Assembly: GCA_017416885.1 (NCBI GenBank)
Contig: JAFQAM010000127.1
Coordinates: 1-18,612 of the forward strand
Direction of reading: 5' to 3'
Source: Clostridia bacterium
Lineage (GTDB): Bacteria > Bacillota > Clostridia > Oscillospirales > CAG-272
Length of the DNA: 18,612 nucleotides
This document shows positions 1 through 7,742 of this stretch, in pieces; positions within the stretch are counted from its first letter, which is position 1, and the number at the start of each line of letters is the position of its first letter. The notes below the pieces were generated by a model. That model was not told the DNA's origin. It ran no database searches and worked only from the letters and a program-made list of their open reading frames with translations. The position numbers and the translations under genes were made by a program.

Positions 1-1
1 A

Positions 2-3000
2 TATGCGAACGGCGAAATATATGAGGGCTCTTGGGTAGATGACCAAAGATGTGGCTATGGCAGGCTGTACCTTCCTAAAGGATTTCATGAATCATACAGC
101 TACTCGGGTGAATGGAAAAACGATCTTTTAAACGGGAAAGGCAAATTCACCGACGGAAATATCACATATGAGGGCAATTTTTTAAACGGTAAATATCACG
201 GTGAGGGTACTCTTACTAAAAAACTAAATACAATTTACTATACCTACAAGGGAAATTTCAAAAACGGCTTGAAGGATGGTAATGGAACGGAAATCTGTCA
301 AGAATACACCTATGTTGGAGCATTTATAAACGATAAATTTGACGGTAATGGAAAAAAGGAATTTAAAAACGGTGATTTTTTTGAAGGAACATTTGCATCT
401 GGCGTATTCCAAAAAGGAAACGGCAAAATTACTGACAAGGAAAACACAGTGTATCAAGGCGAATTACGCGGTAACATTCCAAACGGAAGCGGTAAATACA
501 TTTATAATGACGGTAAAATAGCTTCAGGTGTGTTCGATAACGGAATGAAGCAGGGAAAATTCTTAATTACATTAAATGATGGCACAAAATATACCGAGGA
601 GTATAAAAATGATGTGCTTATTTCAAGCACAAAAGGAAGAAATCCAAAAATATTAGCGGTACAGGAAAAGGCGAGAAAATCTGCTTTTGAAGCATTAAGC
701 TTAAAATCACACATTATAACAAATTCATATAGCAATAATAAGAAAATTGCTTCAAAGCCTACTGAAAAAATTTTCTATAATAGCACACAGTACGAATTAT
801 ACTGCGGTCAAAAAAATGACAAAAACGAGCTACATGGCTTTGGCGTTTTAACTCTTGCCAACAGTACATATGAGGGCGAGTTCATAAATGGAAAAATATC
901 AGGTCTTGGTATTTACACCGTACCCGGACAATTTAAATATTACGGTGAATGCAGTGAAATAACAAACAATATAAGAGTATTTTCATCCAATGGCTGTGGC
1001 GTACGCTCCTTTGATAACGGAAATGAATATGCTGGCGATTTTAAGCTCGGCGGTTTTTCTGGCTTTGGTGTTTATTCCTATGCTAACGGCGATAAATATG
1101 AGGGTGAATTCAATGACGGCAAATTCCACGGAAGGGGTGTTTTCACCTACGCAAGCGGTGATATATACGAGGGTGAATTCAGGCTTGGCAGCATGGAAGG
1201 CGAGTTTTCTATTTTTTCCGCAGACGGAAGCATACGCAAGGAGACATACAAGGATAACAAGCCAGTCAGTGATGCTAATGCAAAATTAGCTCTTGACACC
1301 TCTAACAATAGAAGGAGCGCATCTGATGAAATCAACAAATCTATTGAAAAAACTGTTAAATCAAGGTCTAAAAAGACAACGGACGAACGTTCAGAGACAT
1401 TAAAACCCCGTACAAAAAAAGAGACTGTAAAAAAAGAAAGCTCCAAGGCTACATCAAATAAAAAGAATAACGATGATACAAGCGGAGCTAAAGATAACAA
1501 ATCAAGTAAGAACGAAAATAAATTTGTTATCCCGCCTTATGTAAGACCACAGGAGATTGAAGATGCTGTAAGTAAAGCAAAGGAAGCTGCAGAAAAGGCT
1601 AAAGCAAGCGCACAATTGGCAGAGAAACACGCAAAATCTGCTGTTGACACTATGAATAAAAACTTAAATGACCATACATACAAAAGCTTACAGCCAATAG
1701 TATATAAGAACCCTGATGATAATAAAACCTACACATATAAGGGATTTACCGTCGGCGATATGCTCCAAGGATTTGGCTCATTATCGTGTGGCAACACCTA
1801 TAAATTTCACGGCAAATTTATAGCCAACAATATATACGGCGATGGAGTTTTATATTATGACAATGGTGATGGATATGAGGGAAGCTTCTTAAAATCCATG
1901 CGTGAGGGCGACGGCATTTATTATTACAATAGCGGTTCGGTGTATAAGGGACATTTTTTCTATTCTAATCTACACGGAAGCGGTATTTTTATTGGAGCTG
2001 ACGGCACCACATATGAGGGAGATTATTATAACGATAAGCGAACCGGATATGGCATTTACCGTTGTAAGGATTACACCTATGAGGGACAGTTTTCAGACAA
2101 CGAAAAGCACGGATACGGAATTATTTATACACCTGACGGTTTTAGATTTGAGGGTCAATTTTCAAAAGAAAATCCTTGTGGCAGGTGCACCGCTATATTT
2201 AAAGACGGAAGCAGACTTGTTGGTCAATTTAATGGCGATTATTCTTCCTATAATGGTACACTATATCAAAATGAAAAGATTGACGAGGGCGCATTTATTA
2301 AAGGCAAGCTTAATGGAAATGGCAAGCGTCTCCTTAAAAACGGCGACTGCTATGAGGGTGACTTCAAGGATGGCTCATACGATGGCGTAGGCACATATTT
2401 ATGGAAAAGTGGCGAAAAATACACAGGCTCTTGGAAAAGCAATAAATTTAACGGCAAGGGCACATGTTATTTTGCTAACGGAGATGTTTATACCGGTCAA
2501 TGGAAAAATGATAAAAGAAATGGTAAGGGAACACATCATTTCGCAAACGGAGATGTCTATACCGGTCAATGGAAGAATGGCGAAAAACACGGAACGGGCT
2601 GCTACACTTGGGGCAAGAGCACCGAGCAAAGCGGAGACAAATACGAGGGTGATTGGAATAATGGATTTATCACTGGCAAGGGCGTTTACACCTTTGCAAA
2701 CGGCGACAGATATGAAGGCGATTTTGTTGACGGTAAGCATACAGGCAAGGGTATTTTCACTTGGCTGGACGGCGACAGATATGAGGGTGACTTTGTTGAC
2801 GGCAAGCGCACAGGTAAGGGTATTTATATTTGGGCAAACGGTGACAGATATGAGGGTGACTTCGTAGACAGTAAGTGTACAGGCAAGGGCGTTTATATTT
2901 GGGCAAACGGTAGCAGATATGAGGGTGACTTCGTAGACGATAAGCGTACAGGCAAAGGTATTTATATTTGGGCAAACGGTGACAGATATGAAGGTGACTT

Positions 3001-4087
3001 TGTAAATAATGAACATACAGGTAAGGGTGTTTTCGCTTGGGCAAACGGTGATAAATACGAGGGCGACCTTGTAAACGGAAGCTTCCACGGTCAAGGTACA
3101 TTTACCTATGCTGATGGCAAAATTGAAAGGGGCGAGTGGAAAAACGGTGAATTTGTTGATAAAAAGTTACTTGAAAATAATAACCAAAATAGCAACAATC
3201 AAAATGTTAGTGCCGTAAAGAATGAAGCTGAAAATCCTTTATTTTCTCCTGAAAGCACAAATGGTGGCATTACCTTTAAGGATGTGGCGGGACTTAACGA
3301 TGTTAAGGAGCAAATTACATTCCATGTTTTAGAGCCTATGAAAAATCCCGAGCTTGCAAAGGCTTACGGAATAAAGCCCGGCGGAAAGATTTTGCTTTAC
3401 GGTCCTCCCGGTACAGGTAAAACTCTTGTGGCAAGAACTATTGCAGGTGAAATTGATGCCCCATTCTTCTCTGTTAGCTGTCAGGATTTGATCTCTAAGT
3501 GGCTTGGTGAAAGCTCTGAAAGACTTAATAATCTATTTGATGAGGTGGAAAAGCACGAAAAAGCCATTGTTTTCTTTGATGAGTTTGACTCTGTGGCAGC
3601 TAAGCGCGACGATGCAAATCAGTCTAAGGAAATTGCGCGATTTGTTGCTACATTTTTAACAAGAGTTGATGGCTTTAAGCCTACTCAAAATAAAATGCTA
3701 CTTCTTATTGCGGCAACTAACCGCCCTTGGTCAATTGATTCCGCTATGCTTCGCGGTGGACGCTTTGATACTCAAATTTATGTTGGCGTTCCTGACAAGG
3801 AAGCAAGAGAATTTTTAGTAAACAAATCACTTGGTAAGCTGCCGCTTAATGAGGATGTGGATTTAAATGAATTAGCTATGCGATTTGAGGGCTTTGGCGG
3901 TGGTGATATTACCGCTATCTGCGATAAAATCGGTCTTGAGGCTTACAAAAAATCTGTTAAGCTTGGCAAAATGCAAAAGGTAAGCCGCGAGGATTGCGAA
4001 AATGCATTAAAAAATGCTAAAAATAGCATAACCGCTGAGGAGCTTGACAAATTTGAGGCTTACAAAAAAGGCATAGAGGTTAAATAA
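2..4087 (+). CDS. MORN-repeat protein with C-terminal VPS4/Cdc48-like AAA ATPase (5' end outside window)
   Basis: The reading frame is open to the left edge, so the 1361 visible residues lack the true start. Alignment to the paralog at 4512-6926 suggests only about 30 residues are missing. Visible order: MORN repeats of about 23 residues (Y-E-G-x-F/W ... G-x-G) to roughly residue 415; a Lys/Ser/Asn-rich low-complexity linker (about 421-508); an Ala/Lys-rich helix (about 515-555); about 20 more MORN repeats (about 575-1055); an Asn-rich spacer; then one AAA domain from about residue 1088. The AAA domain has Walker A GPPGTGKT (3401-3424), pore loop SKWLGES (from 3494), Walker B IVFFDEFD (3566-3589), sensor AATNRPW (near 3710-3730) and arginine finger RGGRFD (3752-3769). 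The pore loop, the NRPW sensor and a final ITAEELDKFE helix resemble the VPS4/katanin and Cdc48-D2 groups. No HEXXH protease motif is present, so it is not FtsH. Family knowledge: such ATPases thread or disassemble protein assemblies, and MORN repeats mediate dimerisation or lipid contact. The cellular role here is unknown. Confidence 0.9.
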   Translation, partial: YANGEIYEGSWVDDQRCGYGRLYLPKGFHESYSYSGEWKNDLLNGKGKFTDGNITYEGNFLNGKYHGEGTLTKKLNTIYYTYKGNFKNGLKDGNGTEICQEYTYVGAFINDKFDGNGKKEFKNGDFFEGTFASGVFQKGNGKITDKENTVYQGELRGNIPNGSGKYIYNDGKIASGVFDNGMKQGKFLITLNDGTKYTEEYKNDVLISSTKGRNPKILAVQEKARKSAFEALSLKSHIITNSYSNNKKIASKPTEKIFYNSTQYELYCGQKNDKNELHGFGVLTLANSTYEGEFINGKISGLGIYTVPGQFKYYGECSEITNNIRVFSSNGCGVRSFDNGNEYAGDFKLGGFSGFGVYSYANGDKYEGEFNDGKFHGRGVFTYASGDIYEGEFRLGSMEGEFSIFSADGSIRKETYKDNKPVSDANAKLALDTSNNRRSASDEINKSIEKTVKSRSKKTTDERSETLKPRTKKETVKKESSKATSNKKNNDDTSGAKDNKSSKNENKFVIPPYVRPQEIEDAVSKAKEAAEKAKASAQLAEKHAKSAVDTMNKNLNDHTYKSLQPIVYKNPDDNKTYTYKGFTVGDMLQGFGSLSCGNTYKFHGKFIANNIYGDGVLYYDNGDGYEGSFLKSMREGDGIYYYNSGSVYKGHFFYSNLHGSGIFIGADGTTYEGDYYNDKRTGYGIYRCKDYTYEGQFSDNEKHGYGIIYTPDGFRFEGQFSKENPCGRCTAIFKDGSRLVGQFNGDYSSYNGTLYQNEKIDEGAFIKGKLNGNGKRLLKNGDCYEGDFKDGSYDGVGTYLWKSGEKYTGSWKSNKFNGKGTCYFANGDVYTGQWKNDKRNGKGTHHFANGDVYTGQWKNGEKHGTGCYTWGKSTEQSGDKYEGDWNNGFITGKGVYTFANGDRYEGDFVDGKHTGKGIFTWLDGDRYEGDFVDGKRTGKGIYIWANGDRYEGDFVDSKCTGKGVYIWANGSRYEGDFVDDKRTGKGIYIWANGDRYEGDFVNNEHTGKGVFAWANGDKYEGDLVNGSFHGQGTFTYADGKIERGEWKNGEFVDKKLLENNNQNSNNQNVSAVKNEAENPLFSPESTNGGITFKDVAGLNDVKEQITFHVLEPMKNPELAKAYGIKPGGKILLYGPPGTGKTLVARTIAGEIDAPFFSVSCQDLISKWLGESSERLNNLFDEVEKHEKAIVFFDEFDSVAAKRDDANQSKEIARFVATFLTRVDGFKPTQNKMLLLIAATNRPWSIDSAMLRGGRFDTQIYVGVPDKEAREFLVNKSLGKLPLNEDVDLNELAMRFEGFGGGDITAICDKIGLEAYKKSVKLGKMQKVSREDCENALKNAKNSITAEELDKFEAYKKGIEVK
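2702..3115 (+). repeat. Six tandem 69-bp MORN-coding DNA repeats
   Basis: Units begin at 2702, 2771, 2840, 2909, 2978 and 3047, exactly 69 bp (23 codons) apart. Each begins with codons for G-[DS]-[RK]-Y-E-G-D. By eye the units at 2840 and 2909 match at about 61 of 69 bases, so the DNA as well as the protein is conserved. This points to recent amplification and a possible site of copy-number change. Confidence 0.9.
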
Positions 4088-4109
4088 AAATTATTAGAAA
4101 ATAATTTTT
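4086..4109 (+). terminator. A/T-only hairpin just after the MORN-AAA stop codon
   Basis: A perfect 10-bp stem, AAAAATTATT with AATAATTTTT, encloses AGAA and starts inside the stop codon. It is an entirely A/T stem followed by one more T. It may be a weak terminator or a 3'-end stabiliser. The stronger terminator lies further down at 4288-4319. Confidence 0.4.
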
Positions 4110-4113
4110 TAAC

Positions 4114-4274
4114 TATGATTGCTTCGCAAGTTATGATACAAGTAGTTATGATTGATTTCATCAAGCTATGAGGCTTCGCCGTTTAAAATTAGATTTAACA
4201 GTCATATCATAACATTCGCAATGCAAATTCATAACTATTGCTTGCAATCTCATAACGCACGCAGTGCTCATAAC
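4114..4274. repeat. Periodic array of mini-hairpins separated by TATGA / CATAAC words
   Basis: The left half has TATGA words near 4114, 4132, 4147 and 4167. Between them sit TTGC-TTC-GCAA (4119-4129), TTGAT-TTC-ATCAA (4152-4164) and GGC-TTC-GCC (4172-4180). The right half has the inverted word CATAAC at 4208, 4230, 4251 and 4269. Between them sit CATT-CGC-AATG (4213-4223), ATTG-CTTG-CAAT (4237-4247) and GCAC-GCA-GTGC (4257-4267). Word spacing is 15-22 bp. Overall it is a large degenerate inverted repeat about a centre near 4190. Function unknown. Confidence 0.7.
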
Positions 4275-4287
4275 TAAAGAATAATAT

Positions 4288-4319
4288 AAAAGCTCTCAAT
4301 ACTGAGAGCTTTTTGTTTT
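4288..4319 (+). terminator. Rho-independent terminator
   Basis: Stem AGCTCTCA (4291-4298), loop ATAC and TGAGAGCT (4303-4310), extended by AAA/TTT pairs and followed by TTTTGTTTT. It closes transcription from the MORN-AAA gene, about 200 bp after its stop codon, so the mini-hairpin array should lie in the 3' UTR. Confidence 0.85.
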
Positions 4320-4452
4320 GAGTTGTTTCATCTTAGCTTGCCACGCAAGTCGATATATTTGCTTTGCAAAATGAGGAAATTCCCTGCGAGCTTGCGAGCC
4401 CCTGCGAATGAAATGAGCCCCTATTCCCTATTCCTCACACTCTTATTAATCA

Positions 4453-4481
4453 TTGACAAAATATGTATAATATGTTAAAAT
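4453..4481 (+). promoter_or_regulatory. Sigma-A-type promoter for the second MORN gene
   Basis: A consensus -35 TTGACA (4453-4458), a 17-bp spacer and -10 TAAAAT (4476-4481), with an extended-10 TG at 4473-4474. The predicted start near 4488 gives a leader of about 24 nt. The paralog is therefore transcribed on its own, downstream of a terminator. Confidence 0.8.
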
Positions 4482-4511
4482 TATTATATATTTTCTTAAT
4501 TGGAGACGGCT

Positions 4512-6926
4512 ATGGTAAAAAAATATAAGGACGGCGGAATATACGAGGGCGAGGGCACTCTATTTACTAAAAAGCGACAGGGCAAGGGCAAAATGACATA
4601 TGCAAGCGGCGAGGTTTACGAGGGCATGTGGGATAATGATGTAAGATGTGGCAAGGGACGATTTTACATGCCTAAATCCTGGGGCGAGCAATATAGCTAT
4701 GAGGGTGAATGGAAAAACGACATGCTTAATGGCTATGGCATTTTCACTGACGGCCATACAAGATATGAGGGCAACTTTGAAAATGGAAAATATGAGGGCT
4801 ACGGCACTCTTACTAAAAAGCTTTTTAATACTCCTATTTTTTATACATACAATGGACATTTCAAAGGTGGCTTAAAGGAAGGCAGAGGAACTGAAATCTG
4901 TCCTGACTATACATATGAGGGTGGCTTTTTCCGTGATAAAATCGAAGGCAAGGGCAGAATGACCATGAAAAACGGAGATTATTATATCGGAAAATTTGTT
5001 GGCGGTGTATTTGAATCGGGTAACGGCAAAATAACCGATGAAAATAATACCGTATATGAGGGCGAGATTATACGAGAAACCGTTTTTGATGGCAGGGGCA
5101 AGCTAACCTTTAGTGATGGAAAATCTATTTACGGCACATTTAAGCTTGGTAAAAAAGACGGTAAGTTTTTAGTAATGCTTGCTGATGGAACAAAATATAC
5201 TGAGGAATACAAGGATGATGTGCTTATCGGTGAAAGCTTAGACCTTAGCACAAAGGCCTTAAATGATGATAAAAAGTCAGTAGTTGACAGTCAGCAATTA
5301 TCTAATAAGAAAAAGATTGCCGAAAAGAAGCCAACTGTAAGTAAGCCAAAATCAGCAAGCAAGAAAAAGTCCGACAGTAAAAAGTCAACAGTTAGCGAGC
5401 AAAAATCATCAAGCAAAAATGATGATGGTGCGATAACTGTTATCGGTCAGCAAGCGACTGACGAAAAGCAAGCGTCAAGCGATATAAATACTGACAAGAG
5501 GAATATTATTCCTGAATATGAAAGAAGCAAAGCGGTTGAAAATGCATCATCAAAGGCTAAGCTTGCCGCTGCAAAGGCAAGAGATTATGCTATCTTAGCT
5601 GACGAGGCTGATTCCAATGCAAGCTCTGCTATGAACAAATATTTAAGTAATGATGCATTTATTGCTCTTCCTACTAAAAAATATAATAGCTTAGGCGGAA
5701 ATGGCGAGGACACCTACAAGGGGCATTTTAACGGTAATATGCTTCACGGCTTTGGTGTATATACTTGGTCTGATGGCAACAAGTATTACGGTGAGTGGGC
5801 GAACAATGAGCGTAACGGCAACGGTGTATTCTATTTTGCAAACGAAACAAAATACTCCGGTCAGCTAAAAAATTCAAGCTTCCACGGTAACGGTGTTTTC
5901 ACCTATAAGAGCAAGGACACATTTAAAGGTCGCTTTGAAAATGACAAATTCAGCTGTGGCGTTTTCAACTGGGTTGAGGGCGAAAAATACGAGGGCGAAT
6001 ATAAGGATAATGCACGCTCGGGATACGGTATTTATTATTTAGTTTACGGTGACAGATACGAGGGCGAGTTTAGGGATAACTCACGCACAGGTAACGGAAT
6101 ACTCTATATTAATGACGGAAACAGATATGAGGGGCAGTTCCTTGACGGCAAGTTTGACGGCAGAGGCGTTTATATTTTCGTAGGCGGTGGCAGATATGAG
6201 GGAGAGTTTAAGGACAATCATTTCTGCGGCCAAGGTAAGCTATACCATTCAAACAATGTTATTGATGAGGGTACATTTTTAAATGATAAGCTAAACGGTA
6301 AGGGCAAGCGCACTCTTGAAAACGGTGACTTTTATGAGGGCAATTTTAAAAATAACAGCTTTGACGGAACAGGCTCATTTACTTGGATAAAGGGCGAGTC
6401 TTATTACGGTCAATGGAAAAACGGCAAAATGAACGGCAACGGTATTTACACCTACCTAAGAGGCGATAAATATGACGGTGCTTGGAAGGACGATCAAAAG
6501 CACGGCAAAGGCATTTATTACTACGCAAACGGTGACCGTTATGAGGGCGAGTTCAAAAACGGAAGCGCCGAGGGAGAGGGCTCTTACTATTTTGCCAACG
6601 GAAACAAGTACACAGGTCAGTGGAAAAAATACAAAAAGCACGGTAAGGGCATTTTCACTTGGGCAAGTGGCGCAAAATATGAGGGCGAGCTTAAAAACGA
6701 TAAGTTTAACGGAAATGGCACATATCTCTTTCCTAACGGCGACAGATATGAGGGACAATGGAAGGATGATGTACGCACAGGTAAGGGCGCATATTATTTT
6801 GCCAACGGTGACAAGTATGAGGGTAGCTTTTTAGAAGGCAAATTCAACGGCAAGGGCATTTTCACCTCTAAGGACGGTAAGGTAATTGAGGGAAAATGGG
6901 AAAGTGATAAGCTTATCAGCAAATAA
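4512..6926 (+). CDS. MORN-repeat protein, paralog lacking the ATPase domain
   Basis: An 804-residue protein made almost wholly of MORN repeats. ATG 4512 is preferred over TTG 4500 because TGGAG (4501-4505) is correctly spaced for the ATG. About 9 repeats form the first module (to about residue 240). A Lys/Ser-rich linker follows (about 244-330), then an Ala-rich helix (about 335-376) containing SSKAKLAAAKAR, and then about 18 more repeats to the C-terminus. The order is the same as in the upstream MORN-AAA protein. Matching landmarks include TLTKKL, GRGTEIC/GNGTEIC, GNGKITD and DGTKYTEEYK-DVLI. It has no signal peptide, membrane helix or enzymatic motif, so a cytosolic or membrane-surface scaffold is likely. 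It has its own promoter and a shared bidirectional terminator. A partnership with the AAA paralog is inferred from homology and adjacency only. Confidence 0.92.
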   Translation: MVKKYKDGGIYEGEGTLFTKKRQGKGKMTYASGEVYEGMWDNDVRCGKGRFYMPKSWGEQYSYEGEWKNDMLNGYGIFTDGHTRYEGNFENGKYEGYGTLTKKLFNTPIFYTYNGHFKGGLKEGRGTEICPDYTYEGGFFRDKIEGKGRMTMKNGDYYIGKFVGGVFESGNGKITDENNTVYEGEIIRETVFDGRGKLTFSDGKSIYGTFKLGKKDGKFLVMLADGTKYTEEYKDDVLIGESLDLSTKALNDDKKSVVDSQQLSNKKKIAEKKPTVSKPKSASKKKSDSKKSTVSEQKSSSKNDDGAITVIGQQATDEKQASSDINTDKRNIIPEYERSKAVENASSKAKLAAAKARDYAILADEADSNASSAMNKYLSNDAFIALPTKKYNSLGGNGEDTYKGHFNGNMLHGFGVYTWSDGNKYYGEWANNERNGNGVFYFANETKYSGQLKNSSFHGNGVFTYKSKDTFKGRFENDKFSCGVFNWVEGEKYEGEYKDNARSGYGIYYLVYGDRYEGEFRDNSRTGNGILYINDGNRYEGQFLDGKFDGRGVYIFVGGGRYEGEFKDNHFCGQGKLYHSNNVIDEGTFLNDKLNGKGKRTLENGDFYEGNFKNNSFDGTGSFTWIKGESYYGQWKNGKMNGNGIYTYLRGDKYDGAWKDDQKHGKGIYYYANGDRYEGEFKNGSAEGEGSYYFANGNKYTGQWKKYKKHGKGIFTWASGAKYEGELKNDKFNGNGTYLFPNGDRYEGQWKDDVRTGKGAYYFANGDKYEGSFLEGKFNGKGIFTSKDGKVIEGKWESDKLISK

Positions 6927-6960
6927 AAAATAGGAATTGGTTATCCAATTCCTATTTTTT
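6925..6960. terminator. Bidirectional rho-independent terminator between convergent genes
   Basis: A perfect 16-bp inverted repeat with a TTAT loop: the AAAAAATAGGAATTGG arm at 6925-6940 and its complement at 6945-6960. An A-run on one side and a T-run on the other let it work in both directions. It begins at the end of the MORN gene and includes the last codons and stop of the minus-strand exonuclease. Confidence 0.9.
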
Positions 6961-7578
6961 CATTTTAAAGGGATCATATGTATTGGCGCTTGTAAAATAG
7001 TAGGGACTGAGTGTTAGCTTGTCCTCGGTTTGAAGCTTTTTAAAAAGCAAGGCGGTATTATATGCATCTGCGTGGGCGTTATGTATATTTTCGTCATAAT
7101 CTATATTGGCAATTGCAAGCGCCTCGGACAATTGATATATTCTATCGGTGTCCATTTTTTCTGAAAAAATTTCCTGGCAGTCGATGTAATCGTCGATAAA
7201 ATCGTACAGCTTCATTAAACAAATATCCTTATAATAAAGCTCGTCATCAATTTGTTTTACATCGTTATCGCTCCAGGTAACAAGCATACAGTTATCGGGA
7301 ATCCATTTTTCAAATAAAGCGAGCGCTTTTTCTGTGTCGGTTGCATTTTGCACATCATTTGGGGATATGCCTGTCAGCTCCCAAATATGCTTTGTTACTG
7401 CGCCGTACTGTGGCTTTACAAGAATATCGAAGTGGTCGATTATATTATATTCGCTATCAAGCATAACTGCGCCGATTTGGATAAGCTCCTTGGGGGAGTC
7501 AAAGATTTCTCTTTTTTCTCCGCTTGGCACATCGCACATTTCTAAATCTAAAACTATATATTTTTCTATATTTTCCAT
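6952..7578 (-). CDS. DEDDh 3'-5' exonuclease (ERI-1/KapD-like)
   Basis: A 208-residue single-domain protein of the RNase T/DnaQ superfamily, which removes nucleotides from 3' ends of RNA or DNA using two metal ions. Exo I is VLDLEMC (D11, E13), Exo II is TWSDNDVKQID (D106 the likely ligand), and Exo III is HNAHADAYNTA with H166 and D171 spaced as in DEDDh enzymes. The N-terminal YIVLDLEMC and the HxxxxDAxNTA end resemble the ERI-1/KapD-type exonucleases more than DNA polymerase III epsilon. The start at 7578 has an AAGGA upstream. It is monocistronic, with its own promoter (7607-7635), and shares a terminator with the MORN gene. The substrate cannot be read from sequence. Confidence 0.85.
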   Translation of the reverse strand: MENIEKYIVLDLEMCDVPSGEKREIFDSPKELIQIGAVMLDSEYNIIDHFDILVKPQYGAVTKHIWELTGISPNDVQNATDTEKALALFEKWIPDNCMLVTWSDNDVKQIDDELYYKDICLMKLYDFIDDYIDCQEIFSEKMDTDRIYQLSEALAIANIDYDENIHNAHADAYNTALLFKKLQTEDKLTLSPYYFTSANTYDPFKMKK

Positions 7579-7606
7579 ATTTTTTATTCCTTTTATTTGT
7601 TTTTAC

Positions 7607-7635
7607 ATTATATCAAATGTTTTTTGGTTTTGCAA
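7607..7635 (-). promoter_or_regulatory. Promoter for the exonuclease gene
   Basis: On the minus strand, TTGCAA (7630-7635), a 17-bp spacer and TATAAT (7607-7612), with a TG extended -10. It is well placed for the start codon at 7578 and divergent from the ABC-F promoter. Confidence 0.7.
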
Positions 7636-7670
7636 TATAAATTGCGGTTATAAATTAAATAAGTATAAAC

Positions 7671-7699
7671 TTGAATTATATATATTTTTTTGTTATAAT
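7671..7699 (+). promoter_or_regulatory. Promoter for the ABC-F operon
   Basis: TTGAAT (7671-7676), a 17-bp spacer and a perfect TATAAT (7694-7699). The predicted leader is only about 37 nt and ends in AGGAG (7729-7733). There is no room for the attenuator seen before antibiotic-inducible ABC-F genes. Confidence 0.75.
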
Positions 7700-7742
7700 A
7701 GTTAAGTATATGAGAATTTGTAAGTCTTAGGAGTATTTATAA

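Larger units (their letters stand above)
4088..4511. other. Intergenic region between the two MORN genes
   Basis: No convincing gene is present. From left to right it holds an A/T hairpin (4086-4109), an array of three-base-loop mini-hairpins separated by TATGA/CATAAC words (4114-4274), a good rho-independent terminator (4288-4319), more mini-hairpins (CTTGC-CAC-GCAAG at 4337-4349 and TTTGC-TTT-GCAAA at 4358-4370), two copies of the heptamer CCCTATT (4418-4431), and the promoter of the second MORN gene (4453-4481). Confidence 0.7.

Noticed and set aside
2399..3094. Long antisense ORF (231 codons) inside the MORN-AAA gene
   Set aside because: It is a by-product of the 69-bp repeats, which keep stops out of other frames. 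It has no ribosome site, and the plus frame has clear MORN and AAA motifs.
3263..4084. AAA domain as an FtsH protease
   Set aside because: The FKDVAGL opening is FtsH-like, but the pore loop is KWLGE, the sensor is NRPW and there is no HEXXH zinc protease domain or membrane anchor.
4114..4274. CRISPR array
   Set aside because: The repeated words are only 5-7 bases long, the orientation flips halfway, the intervals are 15-22 bp and there are no cas genes.
4453..4471. TATAAT at 4466-4471 as -10 for TTGACA at 4453
   Set aside because: The spacer would be only 7 bp. TAAAAT at 4476 gives 17 bp and an extended TG.
4500..4511. TTG at 4500 as start of the second MORN gene
   Set aside because: TGGAG overlaps this codon and is correctly spaced for ATG 4512, which is the better start.
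7700..7742. Antibiotic-sensing attenuator before the ABC-F gene
   Set aside because: The leader is only about 37 nt and has no hairpin or leader peptide.
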